Part shown: piece after piece, positions 33,973-42,172 of the stretch
How positions within the stretch are numbered: position 1 is the stretch's first letter
How the letters are laid out: each line of letters begins with the position of its first letter
Assembly (NCBI GenBank): GCA_001507425.1
Contig: LMAJ01000034.1
Span: 1 to 46,447, forward strand
Direction: 5' to 3'
Length of the DNA: 46,447 nucleotides
Origin: Flavobacteriaceae bacterium CRH
GTDB taxonomy: Bacteria; Bacteroidota; Bacteroidia; Flavobacteriales; Flavobacteriaceae
Translations under genes and position numbers: made by a program
Notes under the pieces: generated by a model
Database searches by the model: none
What the model was told of the DNA's origin: nothing
Seen by the model: only the letters and a program-made list of their open reading frames with translations

Positions 33973-34638
33973 TTATTTTTTTATTGGAGGAAAATACAAT
34001 TGATCCCCGGGTTTTATGGCATTTATACTTGTTAGGTTATTTATTTTGGCAACTTCCATATAATAAGAACTGTCTCCGTAAATTTTAAAAGTCATTAAAG
34101 GCAGCGTATCTCCGGCTTTAACAGTACGGATATGCGTTAAGTCCGGCGAACTCTTTTTAGCTTCCTTAGCCACAGTAACAAAATCAGATGTTCCGGACAG
34201 CATAAGTTCAATTGAAGCCCGAAGCGCTGTACCATCTTCTTTAAATAAGTTATAGCTGACATTTAATGCTTTACAAACACAAATCATAGATAAACTACCC
34301 CATACAATGGTCAGATAATTAGGCCTGTGTTTTAAACCATTATAAGAGTATGTAAGCTGTTTAATTTTTGCAATATAATCGTCTACGTCTGAAATTCCTT
34401 TTGGTAATGGCACAACACCCGTACCATCAGCAATTAATTTTAAAGTCATATCGTTTCCTACTAATGCCTGAAAAATAAGGGTTCTGTCGTTTTGCCCAAT
34501 TACTTTTGGAGCACTATACTGCGCCTTATATTTACGGGTATACGTGTTCGGATTAAACATGGCTTCTATCGGGGCGCCTACAGAACTTGTACATTCGGGA
34601 TCAGAAAAAGCTTCAATTTTTAATTTAAGTAATGCCAT
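33973..34638 (-). CDS. LysM-containing tube-baseplate connector (Afp7-like)
   Basis: The N-terminal domain (MALLKLKIEAFSDPECTSSV, then APIEAMFNPNTYTRKYKAQY) is the conserved CIS tube-adaptor opening. The C-terminal 50 residues are a LysM domain (VKAGDTLPLMTFKIYGDSSY, then INNLTSINAIKPGDQLYFPP). Afp7 and T4 gp53-like proteins use this LysM to bind baseplate parts rather than cell wall. I set the start at the ATG at 34638, one base after the DUF5908 stop codon and after a GGAGAG stretch. An upstream ATG at 34671 would overlap that gene by 32 bases. The result is 221 residues. Confidence 0.88.
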   Translation of the reverse strand: MALLKLKIEAFSDPECTSSVGAPIEAMFNPNTYTRKYKAQYSAPKVIGQNDRTLIFQALVGNDMTLKLIADGTGVVPLPKGISDVDDYIAKIKQLTYSYNGLKHRPNYLTIVWGSLSMICVCKALNVSYNLFKEDGTALRASIELMLSGTSDFVTVAKEAKKSSPDLTHIRTVKAGDTLPLMTFKIYGDSSYYMEVAKINNLTSINAIKPGDQLYFPPIKK

Positions 34639-34639
34639 A

Positions 34640-34804
34640 TTATCTCTCCGAATTTTTTTCCAGTTTGGCAATAACCCTTTCTGTACACTCCTTTATAATT
34701 TGTCTTTTCAGATCTGATAAATTATGAGAGTCCATAACGTCTGTAGCTTTATGATCTTCAACGATATTAACTTTTATAACTAATTCACGAATTTCAATTG
34801 GCAT
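34640..34804 (-). CDS. DUF5908 small protein (Afp6 position)
   Basis: This 54-residue gene begins MPIEIRELVIKVNIVEDHKA and ends in a helix (LSDLKRQIIKECTERVIAKL). PIEIRELxIKxxV is the hallmark of DUF5908, a family of about 55 residues found in contractile injection loci. It occupies the place of the small Afp6/Pvc6 gene, between tube and LysM genes, 24 bases after the tube stop and one base before the next start. The role is unknown, perhaps a chaperone or coupling peptide for baseplate assembly. Confidence 0.85.
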   Translation of the reverse strand: MPIEIRELVIKVNIVEDHKATDVMDSHNLSDLKRQIIKECTERVIAKLEKNSER

Positions 34805-34828
34805 AGCCTTAGTTTTAAATAATTATAA

Positions 34829-35284
34829 TTAAAAAATCCTTGTAAAATAACTATACGATAACTCCAGTGTTTCTATAACAATAGCATTGTCCTGAGCCTT
34901 TAAATCCGATATTTTTAAAGCCACAGGATAAGCAGCATTAAATGACCATGAAGCAATTGGAGCACCCGTTTCATCTAATAAATTTACAATTACAGTTTTT
35001 GTAATAAAATTAAAATACTCGATAGAACTTTTTGCCCACAATATTAGACCTGAATTTAATACCATTCCCCTTTTTAAAATTAAATTGTCATATTTAACGG
35101 GGTTTGGCAAGCGATGTTCGAATCGATTTTCACCGCCTTCTTTTATAGTTTCAACTCCTAATTTGGCTCCAATTCCGGTTACTTCCTGAAAACTTCCTTC
35201 GTAAACACCAGTAATTCCTACAACATTTACCTTAAAAGAAAATGCTGCAGGAAAAAATGGTGGTGTTTTTGGAACGTATGCCAT
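34829..35284 (-). CDS. Tail tube protein, second paralogue (Afp5-like)
   Basis: A 151-residue gp19-family tube protein: PAAFSFKVNVVGITGVYEGS, then FQEVTGIGAKLGVETIKEGG, then ILKRGMVLNSGLILWAKSSI and a final SDLKAQDNAIVIETLELSYS. The VxGxxxxxFQEVTGL block and LKRG turn define the family. It is 151 residues like its neighbour but clearly divergent. In Afp/PVC one tube paralogue builds the shaft and another forms the ring on the baseplate. The gene nearer the baseplate genes, this one, is the likelier adaptor. Confidence 0.92.
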   Translation of the reverse strand: MAYVPKTPPFFPAAFSFKVNVVGITGVYEGSFQEVTGIGAKLGVETIKEGGENRFEHRLPNPVKYDNLILKRGMVLNSGLILWAKSSIEYFNFITKTVIVNLLDETGAPIASWSFNAAYPVALKISDLKAQDNAIVIETLELSYSYFTRIF

Positions 35285-35288
35285 TTAA

Positions 35289-35744
35289 TTACTTAACTAT
35301 AGTCAGTTTTTCATGTGCCAATTCAATTGATTCGACTGCCACTTCATTTCCGTCTGATTTCATATCAGTAACGGTAATTTTAACAGGGAATGCATTGGCC
35401 AAAGTCCAGCTCATCGCTACTTCATTTTTTTCATCGAGCAAGCTTATGGTTATGGTCGATCTTTTATAGGTATTCATGGTAATAATATTGTACTTATCCC
35501 ATAATGCCTTATCACCTAAAAACATACCTTTTTTTAAAGTTACATTTCCAAATTTTTGTATTCCCGGCATTTTTACTGTAGAGTATACTTTACTGCTGCC
35601 GCCGCGATATTCTATCACCTGTGTTTCTGATGATAAACCTGTTACCTCCTGAAAAATTAGTTCTGCGTCGTCCCATTTTACCTGAAATGAAAATTTAACT
35701 AAAGGCCAGGTGGCCGCTGATTGTGTTGAACCATCGTCTGCCAT
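35289..35744 (-). CDS. Tail tube protein, first paralogue (Afp1-like)
   Basis: Also 151 residues of the gp19 tube family: VKFSFQVKWDDAELIFQEVT, then SETQVIEYRGGSSKVYSTVK, then NVTLKKGMFLGDKALWDKYN and a closing SDGNEVAVESIELAHEKLTI. It follows the sheath gene by 34 bases and precedes the second tube gene by 4 bases. Lying next to the sheath, it is the likelier main tube subunit, the inner pipe through which or within which effectors travel. Confidence 0.93.
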   Translation of the reverse strand: MADDGSTQSAATWPLVKFSFQVKWDDAELIFQEVTGLSSETQVIEYRGGSSKVYSTVKMPGIQKFGNVTLKKGMFLGDKALWDKYNIITMNTYKRSTITISLLDEKNEVAMSWTLANAFPVKITVTDMKSDGNEVAVESIELAHEKLTIVK

Positions 35745-35778
35745 AATAAATATATTTTAATTGATTATAGTTATAATT

Positions 35779-37719
35779 TTAAGATTGTTGCATTTGTTGC
35801 TGGAATGTTATAATGATAAACTCAGCCGGACGTACAATTGCTACTTTTACAGTAATTAGCATTTTTCCGTCTAAAATATCAGTAGGTGTCATTGTAGAAC
35901 CCAAACCAATCTGAACATCAAATGCCTGTTCAGGAACAGCTCCTGCCAAAGCACCTTGTTTCCATAAATTGGTCAAGAAATTAGACATCATACTTTTTAC
36001 CGTTACCCATGTATTTGCATCATTGGGTTCAAATACATAAGATCGTGATGCCAGTTTTAAAGATTGCTCAATCATGATTAGGGTTCGCCTAACATTAATG
36101 TAGCGCCAATCCTGACTATTGCCATCCAGAGTTCTTGCACCCCATACTAGAGTTCCAATACCAGGAAAAGAACGAATAACGTTAATTGATTTTCCTGCAA
36201 CAACATCAACATTTAAACTTTCCTGCTGCTCGTTTGAAATATTTACAGATGGTGCATTTACCATACTAACAGATACATTTGCTGGAGATTTCCAAACGCC
36301 ACGGCTGCTGTCTACTGCGGTATAAATACCTGCCATTGCGGCACTTGGCGGAAGCTCATTTAATTTTGCCCTGATTTCTTCAAGGATGTTTGTATAGGTT
36401 GGGCTGGTAGCTTTTAGTGATTGATGATAATTTAATTTATCATTCTCTGAAGGAAAAATTACTTTTTCTGAAAGATCTTCATTTGCTTTTGCTAATTTTT
36501 TTTCAGCAGCTTTTACTTTATCAGGATCGACTGTGGCGGCATTTTTTGCGGTATCTAATTCCGTTTTTGCTGCCTCTGCTGCTTTTGTTGCAGTGTCTTT
36601 TGCTGTAACTAAAGCGGCTTCAGCATCGGTTTTGGCTTTGTCTAATGCTTTTATGGCATCACTTGGCTCTGTACTTGCTGTTAAATCTGACAACGCTTTT
36701 TCTGCATCTTTAACTTTAGCATCATCAACCGGATCTGCACTTTGTGCGGCTGTCAAATCTGCTTTTGCTTTGTCGACTGCTAATATTTTTGTGTTGGCTT
36801 CTTCAAATTTTTCTTTTTCCAATGCTTTTTCAGCATCTTCAACTGCCTTTATAGCTTTGAATACTGCAGGAGGATTTTCTTCTGCTACTTCTTTTGCTGT
36901 TTTATATATTTTAATAATATTTAAAGCAGCTTCTTCTCTTTTTGGCAGTATAGTCGCCAGATCCAGAGAATCATCAAGGTTTTCAAAAGTTACTTCGCCC
37001 GGCTGTACCACTCCTGATTTAAGCCATGGATAATAAGCTGCTCCATATTTCAAATCGTTCATTCCTATACCTTCACGAAAACTTTTAACAATAGGTGTTG
37101 TATCTTCAGAAGGCAATTGTCTTACTAAATCAAAAAGTCCAAAACGACTTTGCATTGTTGCGCAGTGACTTAAAATTTTGGTGTAAATTGAATTGTAGCA
37201 TGCTTCTCCCAATACAATTGCATCCGGAACCACCACAAGCGTAGGCTCTAATTCTTTTTTCAGAGTTTCAAAAGGATCTAATTTTGTTGTAGAACCTAAA
37301 AAATCGTCGGCCTTAATCTCTAGTTCGGTTTTATCTTTAAAGGTATCAACCGTTAAGATATAACAAGGACCTCCGCCATTGGCGTAAAACAAACGAATAG
37401 AATTAAACAAATACAACGTATTGTTTTTGTTTATTTCGACCACTTTATTTTTACCATCTAACGAAAATGTTTCTTGCTTGATAGCTGCATTAGCATCGAC
37501 AATTTTAAATTTAGCTTTAAATCCGCCGCCAAAACGCTCCACATATTCAGCAAATGAGGTAACTCTGGTTGGGATATTTACTAATGTTTTGCCATTCCAT
37601 TCGGCTTTTTCGGTATAGCCAATAAAAACAGGAATAGCAGTTTCTACTGATACTGCTGAACTAGGAAAGGCGTTCTTTTCATCAATATAAACTCCGGGAG
37701 TCATAGGATTCTTTATCAT
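35779..37719 (-). CDS. Contractile sheath protein with inserted coiled coil
   Basis: The N-terminal part (NPMTPGVYIDEKNAFPSSAV, then AIPVFIGYTEKAEW) and the C-terminal part (FPGIGTLVWGARTLDGNSQD, then WRYINVRRTLIMIEQSLKLA, ending in VKVAIVRPAEFIIITFQQQM) are classic contractile tail sheath. About residues 273-420 are different: a low-complexity Ala/Lys/Asp/Glu stretch with heptad-like AKADLTAAQSADP and AEKALSDLTA units. That is an inserted antiparallel coiled coil, placed where sheath proteins carry outward-facing domains. The total of 646 residues is longer than Afp2-4. Only one sheath gene is present, where Afp has three. Confidence 0.92.
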   Translation of the reverse strand: MIKNPMTPGVYIDEKNAFPSSAVSVETAIPVFIGYTEKAEWNGKTLVNIPTRVTSFAEYVERFGGGFKAKFKIVDANAAIKQETFSLDGKNKVVEINKNNTLYLFNSIRLFYANGGGPCYILTVDTFKDKTELEIKADDFLGSTTKLDPFETLKKELEPTLVVVPDAIVLGEACYNSIYTKILSHCATMQSRFGLFDLVRQLPSEDTTPIVKSFREGIGMNDLKYGAAYYPWLKSGVVQPGEVTFENLDDSLDLATILPKREEAALNIIKIYKTAKEVAEENPPAVFKAIKAVEDAEKALEKEKFEEANTKILAVDKAKADLTAAQSADPVDDAKVKDAEKALSDLTASTEPSDAIKALDKAKTDAEAALVTAKDTATKAAEAAKTELDTAKNAATVDPDKVKAAEKKLAKANEDLSEKVIFPSENDKLNYHQSLKATSPTYTNILEEIRAKLNELPPSAAMAGIYTAVDSSRGVWKSPANVSVSMVNAPSVNISNEQQESLNVDVVAGKSINVIRSFPGIGTLVWGARTLDGNSQDWRYINVRRTLIMIEQSLKLASRSYVFEPNDANTWVTVKSMMSNFLTNLWKQGALAGAVPEQAFDVQIGLGSTMTPTDILDGKMLITVKVAIVRPAEFIIITFQQQMQQS

Positions 37720-37736
37720 AAATTATATGTGTTTGT

Positions 37737-38567
37737 TTAGTAAATAAAAATTTCTGAATAATACTTTTTATCGTTTTTATTCTTTGCTATTGACGATATA
37801 TGCTTTGTGTCGGGAACCGGAAGCGCATTAATTAAAACATTAAATGTGCTTTCTTCTTCTTTATAATGATCAACTAATTTAAAATACTGGTCAGGCCTTT
37901 GTTTATGACCAATGGGTAATAGAGAAACAAAACTTATTCCCTCCCGATTATCCGGAAGTGTAATATTTCCGGGACCTTCAAATGCAACATTTTTTCCTAT
38001 AATTGCTAATTGAGATAAATTTTTAAAATGATCACCAACAATTATATAGCGCCAATAACTTTCTATCTCTCTAAAATGTACCACATACTCTGTTTGTAAA
38101 TCATATCGCAATTGCAACTCTATAATTCCAAACGGTTTTCTTAAAAACTTTTGCTCAAACGTACTTTCATCAACTGTATCTTCAACCGATACAAACTCTT
38201 CATTGTGTAAATTTTTAATACTAAATCTTTCCTTTTTTCCTGCGAAATTATTAAAGTGATAAAATTCTGAATCCCATTTTTTCACTCCACAATCTGTATA
38301 ATTAAAAAAATACGGATCGTTTAATACAATATGAAATCGTAGAACAAAATCATCCAGAATATCATTTCTTTTAATCGTTTCCTGATTGTTTAATGAATTA
38401 AAAAACAATTTAAAACCATTATTAAAGGATTTAAACACAAGCCCCGTCCTCAAAAAAAAATGATTGGTATTATGGTCCGGCTGTATGCTAAAACACTCTA
38501 ACTTATTGTTTAAAAAATAGCGATGCTTAAATTCTATTTGTGTTAATATTTCGTATTCAGCAGTCAC
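37737..38567 (-). CDS. Uncharacterised eCIS operon protein, 276 aa
   Basis: I do not recognise this family. It has no signal peptide or membrane helix. The sequence is rich in aromatics and Asn, with beta-strand patterns (RHDYxxNG-like TQIEFKHRYFLNNKLECFSI, then LQLRYDLQTEYVVHFREIES followed by YWRYIIVG). The last block, an LxYDLxxxYVVxFxxxxxYWRYxIV segment, looks conserved and structural. It lies between the cap-like gene and the sheath gene with gaps of 8 and 17 bases, so it is surely co-translated with them. A role at the distal end of the tail is a guess from position. Confidence 0.7.
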   Translation of the reverse strand: MTAEYEILTQIEFKHRYFLNNKLECFSIQPDHNTNHFFLRTGLVFKSFNNGFKLFFNSLNNQETIKRNDILDDFVLRFHIVLNDPYFFNYTDCGVKKWDSEFYHFNNFAGKKERFSIKNLHNEEFVSVEDTVDESTFEQKFLRKPFGIIELQLRYDLQTEYVVHFREIESYWRYIIVGDHFKNLSQLAIIGKNVAFEGPGNITLPDNREGISFVSLLPIGHKQRPDQYFKLVDHYKEEESTFNVLINALPVPDTKHISSIAKNKNDKKYYSEIFIY

Positions 38568-38575
38568 TTTATTTT

Positions 38576-39145
38576 TTATTTAATTTTATTTTGATTGTCA
38601 ACTTTTGATACTCCGGGTCTAAATTCTCTTACTGCAGATTCATCAAAATGCAACATGCGAATTTTATATAAAACTGACGGCATATATTTAGCACCTAACA
38701 AAGACCATAAATTGCTTAAGGCATCCATACTCATATCTACAATCTCAATACTTAATTTCTCCAGTTTAGGATCCATATTGGGCGTATTACTTTTTGTAAA
38801 AACATTTTTACCTTGAAAATAAGCCATTATAAATGATATAAAACGCAGCGATTCTCCATAGTTATTACTACTGAAATAGGCAGAAAATAAAACATAAACA
38901 TTAATCTGCAAAGGTGCATTTTGGTTTCCAAAAGAATTTGTTATTGCTTTTGATGGTAATTTTTGTAATGTCTCTTTTTCTAAATTAACAAGTGTAATTA
39001 CTATTTTATTTTCTCCGGGAATTGCGATTGTGCCATCGGCATTCATCAATCCGGACAATACAATTTTCTCTTCGGCGATGCTCAGTTTTAGTTTAAAGAA
39101 ATCATTTAATTCTTCGGTAAGACACGTGAGAGCTTCATAAATCAT
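38576..39145 (-). CDS. Tail-cap protein, DUF4255/Pvc16 family (Afp16-like)
   Basis: The start MIYEALTCLTEELNDFFKLK and following IAIPGENKIVITLVNLEKET match the DUF4255 N-terminal domain found in Pvc16/Afp16, which closes the distal end of the tube and sheath and fixes tail length. The later NVYVLFSAYFSSNNYGESLR, then FISFIMAYFQGKNVF is the typical mid part. It has 189 residues, shorter than Afp16 and nearer the Bacteroidetes forms. It is the first gene of the operon here, whereas in Afp the cap gene is last. Confidence 0.87.
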   Translation of the reverse strand: MIYEALTCLTEELNDFFKLKLSIAEEKIVLSGLMNADGTIAIPGENKIVITLVNLEKETLQKLPSKAITNSFGNQNAPLQINVYVLFSAYFSSNNYGESLRFISFIMAYFQGKNVFTKSNTPNMDPKLEKLSIEIVDMSMDALSNLWSLLGAKYMPSVLYKIRMLHFDESAVREFRPGVSKVDNQNKIK

Positions 39146-39440
39146 AGTAATTTTACATATTTTATAATATATTACAAATCAAATACATACATTACAAATT
39201 TTAACAAACGTAGTATTTCTTTTTCAAAAAAAAAATTTTTTCAGGCATAAATAAATAATATTTTATTTACAAATAACATTTCAAATACATAATTTACTGA
39301 TTAGTAGTTATTTATGTAATTTCGTGTTAATTTATTATAAAAAAATTAATGCTATGGTAAATTTGCAATCATATTAAAATGTATTTTTGATAAATTTTAA
39401 ATATTCTTCAATAGCAAATAATTAACATTTTGACTCAATA
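39146..39440. promoter_or_regulatory. Divergent promoter region of the eCIS operon and GH18-like gene
   Basis: This 295 bp AT-rich spacer must carry the promoters for both directions. On the plus strand TATTTTTG at 39382-39389 fits the TAnnTTTG -7 box, with TTTG about 16 bases before it. On the minus strand TACGTTTG at 39205-39212 fits the same box, without a clear -33 partner. No palindrome stands out. Confidence 0.4.
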
Positions 39441-41432
39441 ATGCGTTTTATTTACATAATAATTATCGTATTTTTCTCCCTTTTTACCTGTACAATTTGC
39501 TTTGCACAGGTAAAAAACAACGCTCCTGTTATTAAAAAAAATGTAAGTATTGAAATCCCCACAGATACTGCCAAAGTCAAAAAAACACTGCTAAAAAAAA
39601 TTAAAGATGCTTTTAAATTCAGAGCCAATTTTAGAAAAGGCGAAGAAGAACGTATCATAGCTATCATTAACAGATTACAAAAACCAGATCAGCCTGGAGA
39701 CACCACAATAAATAATACGTATGTCACCAACAATAACGTTCCTATAAGTACGATACAGAAACAAATTGACAGCCTTTTTCTGGATTTTACAACTTCTGTT
39801 GATTCTACTAAAATTTCCAATATTGATATCAACAATTTGATAGACAAACTTATTCCTATGGTTCAGAAAAAAATTGACCTCGAAAAGGAAGAAGAAAAAA
39901 GGCAGTCTAAAATAAAGCAAATACACAACCTGCTGCAATATCCCTTGGGTACTTTTCAGACTGTAAGGGTAAATAAAATACCTGTCAAAATAATATTTAA
40001 AAAAGTTGTCAGAAATACAGAAGTATATGGGTTTCATCCTTACTGGATGAATAAATTTTATCTCAATTATAATTATAAAGTGCTAAATACTTTAATATAT
40101 TATGGATATGAATTAGATGGAAAAACGGGCGGTTACAAAACACTAAATGGCTGGGATACTGCAGATGTAGTGACAAAAGCCAAAAAAGAAGGCTGCAAAG
40201 TAGTCTTGTGTATTTTCGATAAAAACCAAAAAAGTTTAGATAATTTTCTTAAAAACAAGGATTCTCAATTACGACTGATTAACGATACAAAATTTCTGCT
40301 TAAAGAAAAAAATGCTGACGGAATCAATATATTCTTTGAAAATTTCGGGGATGATAATCGTTACAATTTTACTGAATTTATAAGTCTGTTTTATAAAAGC
40401 CTGAAAGCTGAAAATTCTTTGTATCAGCTTACCGTAACACTTCCCGTTTTTGATAAATATCATAATTATGATGTGGGAGAATTAGAACCTTATGTTGATC
40501 GTTTTATTATAGATTTCTCAAAGAAAAACAATTATGGTCCCATAACGCCACTTAAAGGATCTGATTATAGTCTTGATGCCGGTATCGACCGGTATCTTAA
40601 TAAAAACATACCTCCAAAAAAAATTGTTGCCTGCCTGACATACAACGGAATACTTTGGAAGTATAAATCAAAAAAATCTGAGTTTAAGTTTTATAATACC
40701 ATAGTAAAAGATTATTTGAGTAAGTATAATCCATTATATGATAAAAACAATGGAGCCTATATTGATATTATAAAAAATAAAAAGGACACTATTAGCCAAT
40801 TGTGGTTTGATGATGTACAGACAATATCCGAAAAATATGATTTTATTTTAAATAAAGGAATTGGAGGAATTGGTATATGGGGATTAGGTTCTGACGATGG
40901 AAGGCCAGAATTATGGAATGCCCTTATTGACAAAACAATGTACATTAATGTCAAAACAAAAATATTAAAACCACCTGTGAAAGAGGGAATGATGGCTTCC
41001 TGGAAAAGAAGACTCATACAAGAAATTGAATTATATAAAAAGCTTTTTAACCATCCTTGTGATTTTACTAAGGAGGATAGTAAAAAAATGTTTTCGGATA
41101 ATTTATTTATTAGAATTACAGAAATACTCTTTGTGATAATACTTTTGATTGTCTTGTTTTGTCTAAAACAAAAAAAACAATTAGGCGATGACTGGACAAA
41201 AAGTAAGCTATATTATGGTATTTTAACTTTTTTGAGTGTTTTTCTTGCTATTTGCATTGTATTATGTTTATTTCTTAATCCCGGATTTTCCGGATTTGGA
41301 TTGTCTTCATCAGGAAAATGTGAAACCACTTTTATAACTGTTTTAAAGATATTAGGCGGCGGAATTATAATTGGCTCACTTGCAATGAAATTTTTGATTT
41401 CCCCCCTGATAAAACCCAAAGAGGTTCCATAG
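39441..41432 (+). CDS. Membrane-anchored GH18-like protein divergent from the eCIS operon
   Basis: A signal peptide (MRFIYIIIIVFFSLFTC) exports the protein. Residues about 170-510 follow the GH18 barrel: EVYGFHPYWMNKFYLNYNYK at strand 1, then NADGINIFFENFG near residue 293, then GIGGIGIWGLGSDDGRPELW at the last strand. In the catalytic DGxDxDxE motif here the two later Asp are Asn296 and Phe298, while Glu300 is kept, so normal chitinase activity is doubtful. Three membrane helices at about 555-577, 593-617 and 632-655 anchor the C-terminus. It is transcribed away from the eCIS operon out of a shared spacer. It may remodel or bind glycan for the system, or be unrelated. Confidence 0.75.
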   Translation: MRFIYIIIIVFFSLFTCTICFAQVKNNAPVIKKNVSIEIPTDTAKVKKTLLKKIKDAFKFRANFRKGEEERIIAIINRLQKPDQPGDTTINNTYVTNNNVPISTIQKQIDSLFLDFTTSVDSTKISNIDINNLIDKLIPMVQKKIDLEKEEEKRQSKIKQIHNLLQYPLGTFQTVRVNKIPVKIIFKKVVRNTEVYGFHPYWMNKFYLNYNYKVLNTLIYYGYELDGKTGGYKTLNGWDTADVVTKAKKEGCKVVLCIFDKNQKSLDNFLKNKDSQLRLINDTKFLLKEKNADGINIFFENFGDDNRYNFTEFISLFYKSLKAENSLYQLTVTLPVFDKYHNYDVGELEPYVDRFIIDFSKKNNYGPITPLKGSDYSLDAGIDRYLNKNIPPKKIVACLTYNGILWKYKSKKSEFKFYNTIVKDYLSKYNPLYDKNNGAYIDIIKNKKDTISQLWFDDVQTISEKYDFILNKGIGGIGIWGLGSDDGRPELWNALIDKTMYINVKTKILKPPVKEGMMASWKRRLIQEIELYKKLFNHPCDFTKEDSKKMFSDNLFIRITEILFVIILLIVLFCLKQKKQLGDDWTKSKLYYGILTFLSVFLAICIVLCLFLNPGFSGFGLSSSGKCETTFITVLKILGGGIIIGSLAMKFLISPLIKPKEVP

Positions 41433-41862
41433 GATTACAGGCTGTAGAACCTGAATCACACCTAACCTATTTCTTCTTTAGTATCTTAGATTATTTTGCA
41501 TTATAATTATTCTGTTGCTTTTGTCTTTATTTTGGCTAAAAGTAATGGCCGTTCAAAATAAAAGTAAACGATGAATAGTTACGCCGACAATGGTAAATGT
41601 AATAGAAAATGATTAATCTTATTGATTCTTTTATTTTTTTTATAATTGACTTGAATCAATTAGTATCATGACTTTTATGCAAGATTGTGGACAACTTTTA
41701 TTTAATACATGTAAAATTAAGTAGTAATACGGATTTATTCTGGGTCGATAATTGCCACAACAATTGTTTATTTCTTATCTTTGACATTATATTTATTTAA
41801 TACGCTGAAAGCCAAGTGACCCTATAGGTAACCCTAGCTTTAATAATATATCGTAACCCCTT

Positions 41863-41908
41863 GTATTTACTGGGATTGACATAAAATTAGCGGAACCTCT
41901 TTCTCCGC
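41863..41908 (+). repeat. tRNA-Ser-3'-end-like att site 3
   Basis: GTATTTACTGGG then CCTCTTTCTCCGC, followed by CA. This is the two-box site of 3148-3194, and its second box is shared with 10093. Here TTTCTCC, G and CCA follow as in a tRNA-Ser acceptor end. It lies 265 bases before the recombinase start, the usual distance for an element's own attachment site. Confidence 0.6.
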
Positions 41909-41940
41909 CAGTAGAAGTTTCAAAAGAAACTTTAAAAGTC

Positions 41941-41974
41941 AAAAGCCTTTAAACACTAGTGTTTAAAGGCTTTT
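41941..41974. terminator. Hairpin terminator after att site 3
   Basis: AAAAGCCTTTAAACAC and its perfect complement form a 16 bp stem with a two-base loop, followed by a T tract. It is placed 32 bases after the tRNA-like end. Confidence 0.8.
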
Positions 41975-42172
41975 TTGTTTTTACACACTTTTCAAAAAGC
42001 ACATGTTTTATCAAAGAACGGTTACCCTATTAGTTACCCTGTCATTTTTTGAATCTTTTTTCTAAAAAATGGGTAACTAAAAAGAAAGAATTCCCCAGGA
42101 ATTCCCTGCTATCAATGGGCTCTCTTAAAATTTTTTAATTCAATTTGATTATTAATTTTAAAACTAGATAAC

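Larger units (their letters stand above)
41816..42077. other. Arm-type integrase binding repeats flanking att site 3
   Basis: GTGACCCTATAGGTAACCCTAG (two direct copies, 41816-41837) and CGTAACCCC (41852) lie left of the core. GGTTACCCTATTAGTTACCC (42020-42041, two direct copies) and GGGTAAC (42071) lie right of it. Repeated GTTACCC words at both sides of a core, next to the gene, fit tyrosine-recombinase arm sites. Confidence 0.55.
41433..42172. other. Recombination-site region upstream of the recombinase
   Basis: No gene in 740 bases. It holds att site 3, arm-type repeats on both sides of it and a strong hairpin, the usual make-up of an element end next to its integrase. Confidence 0.6.

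Noticed and set aside
36417..37033. Plus-strand open frames of 63 and 166 codons within the sheath gene
   Set aside because: They arise from the low-complexity Ala/Lys segment on the other strand and show Ala/Ser-rich nonsense composition.
17758..39145. A prophage tail or a type VI secretion system
   Set aside because: No head, portal, terminase or lysis genes, and no TssJLM membrane complex or TssBC pair. The AAA+ ATPase, DUF4255 cap and DUF5908 protein point to eCIS.
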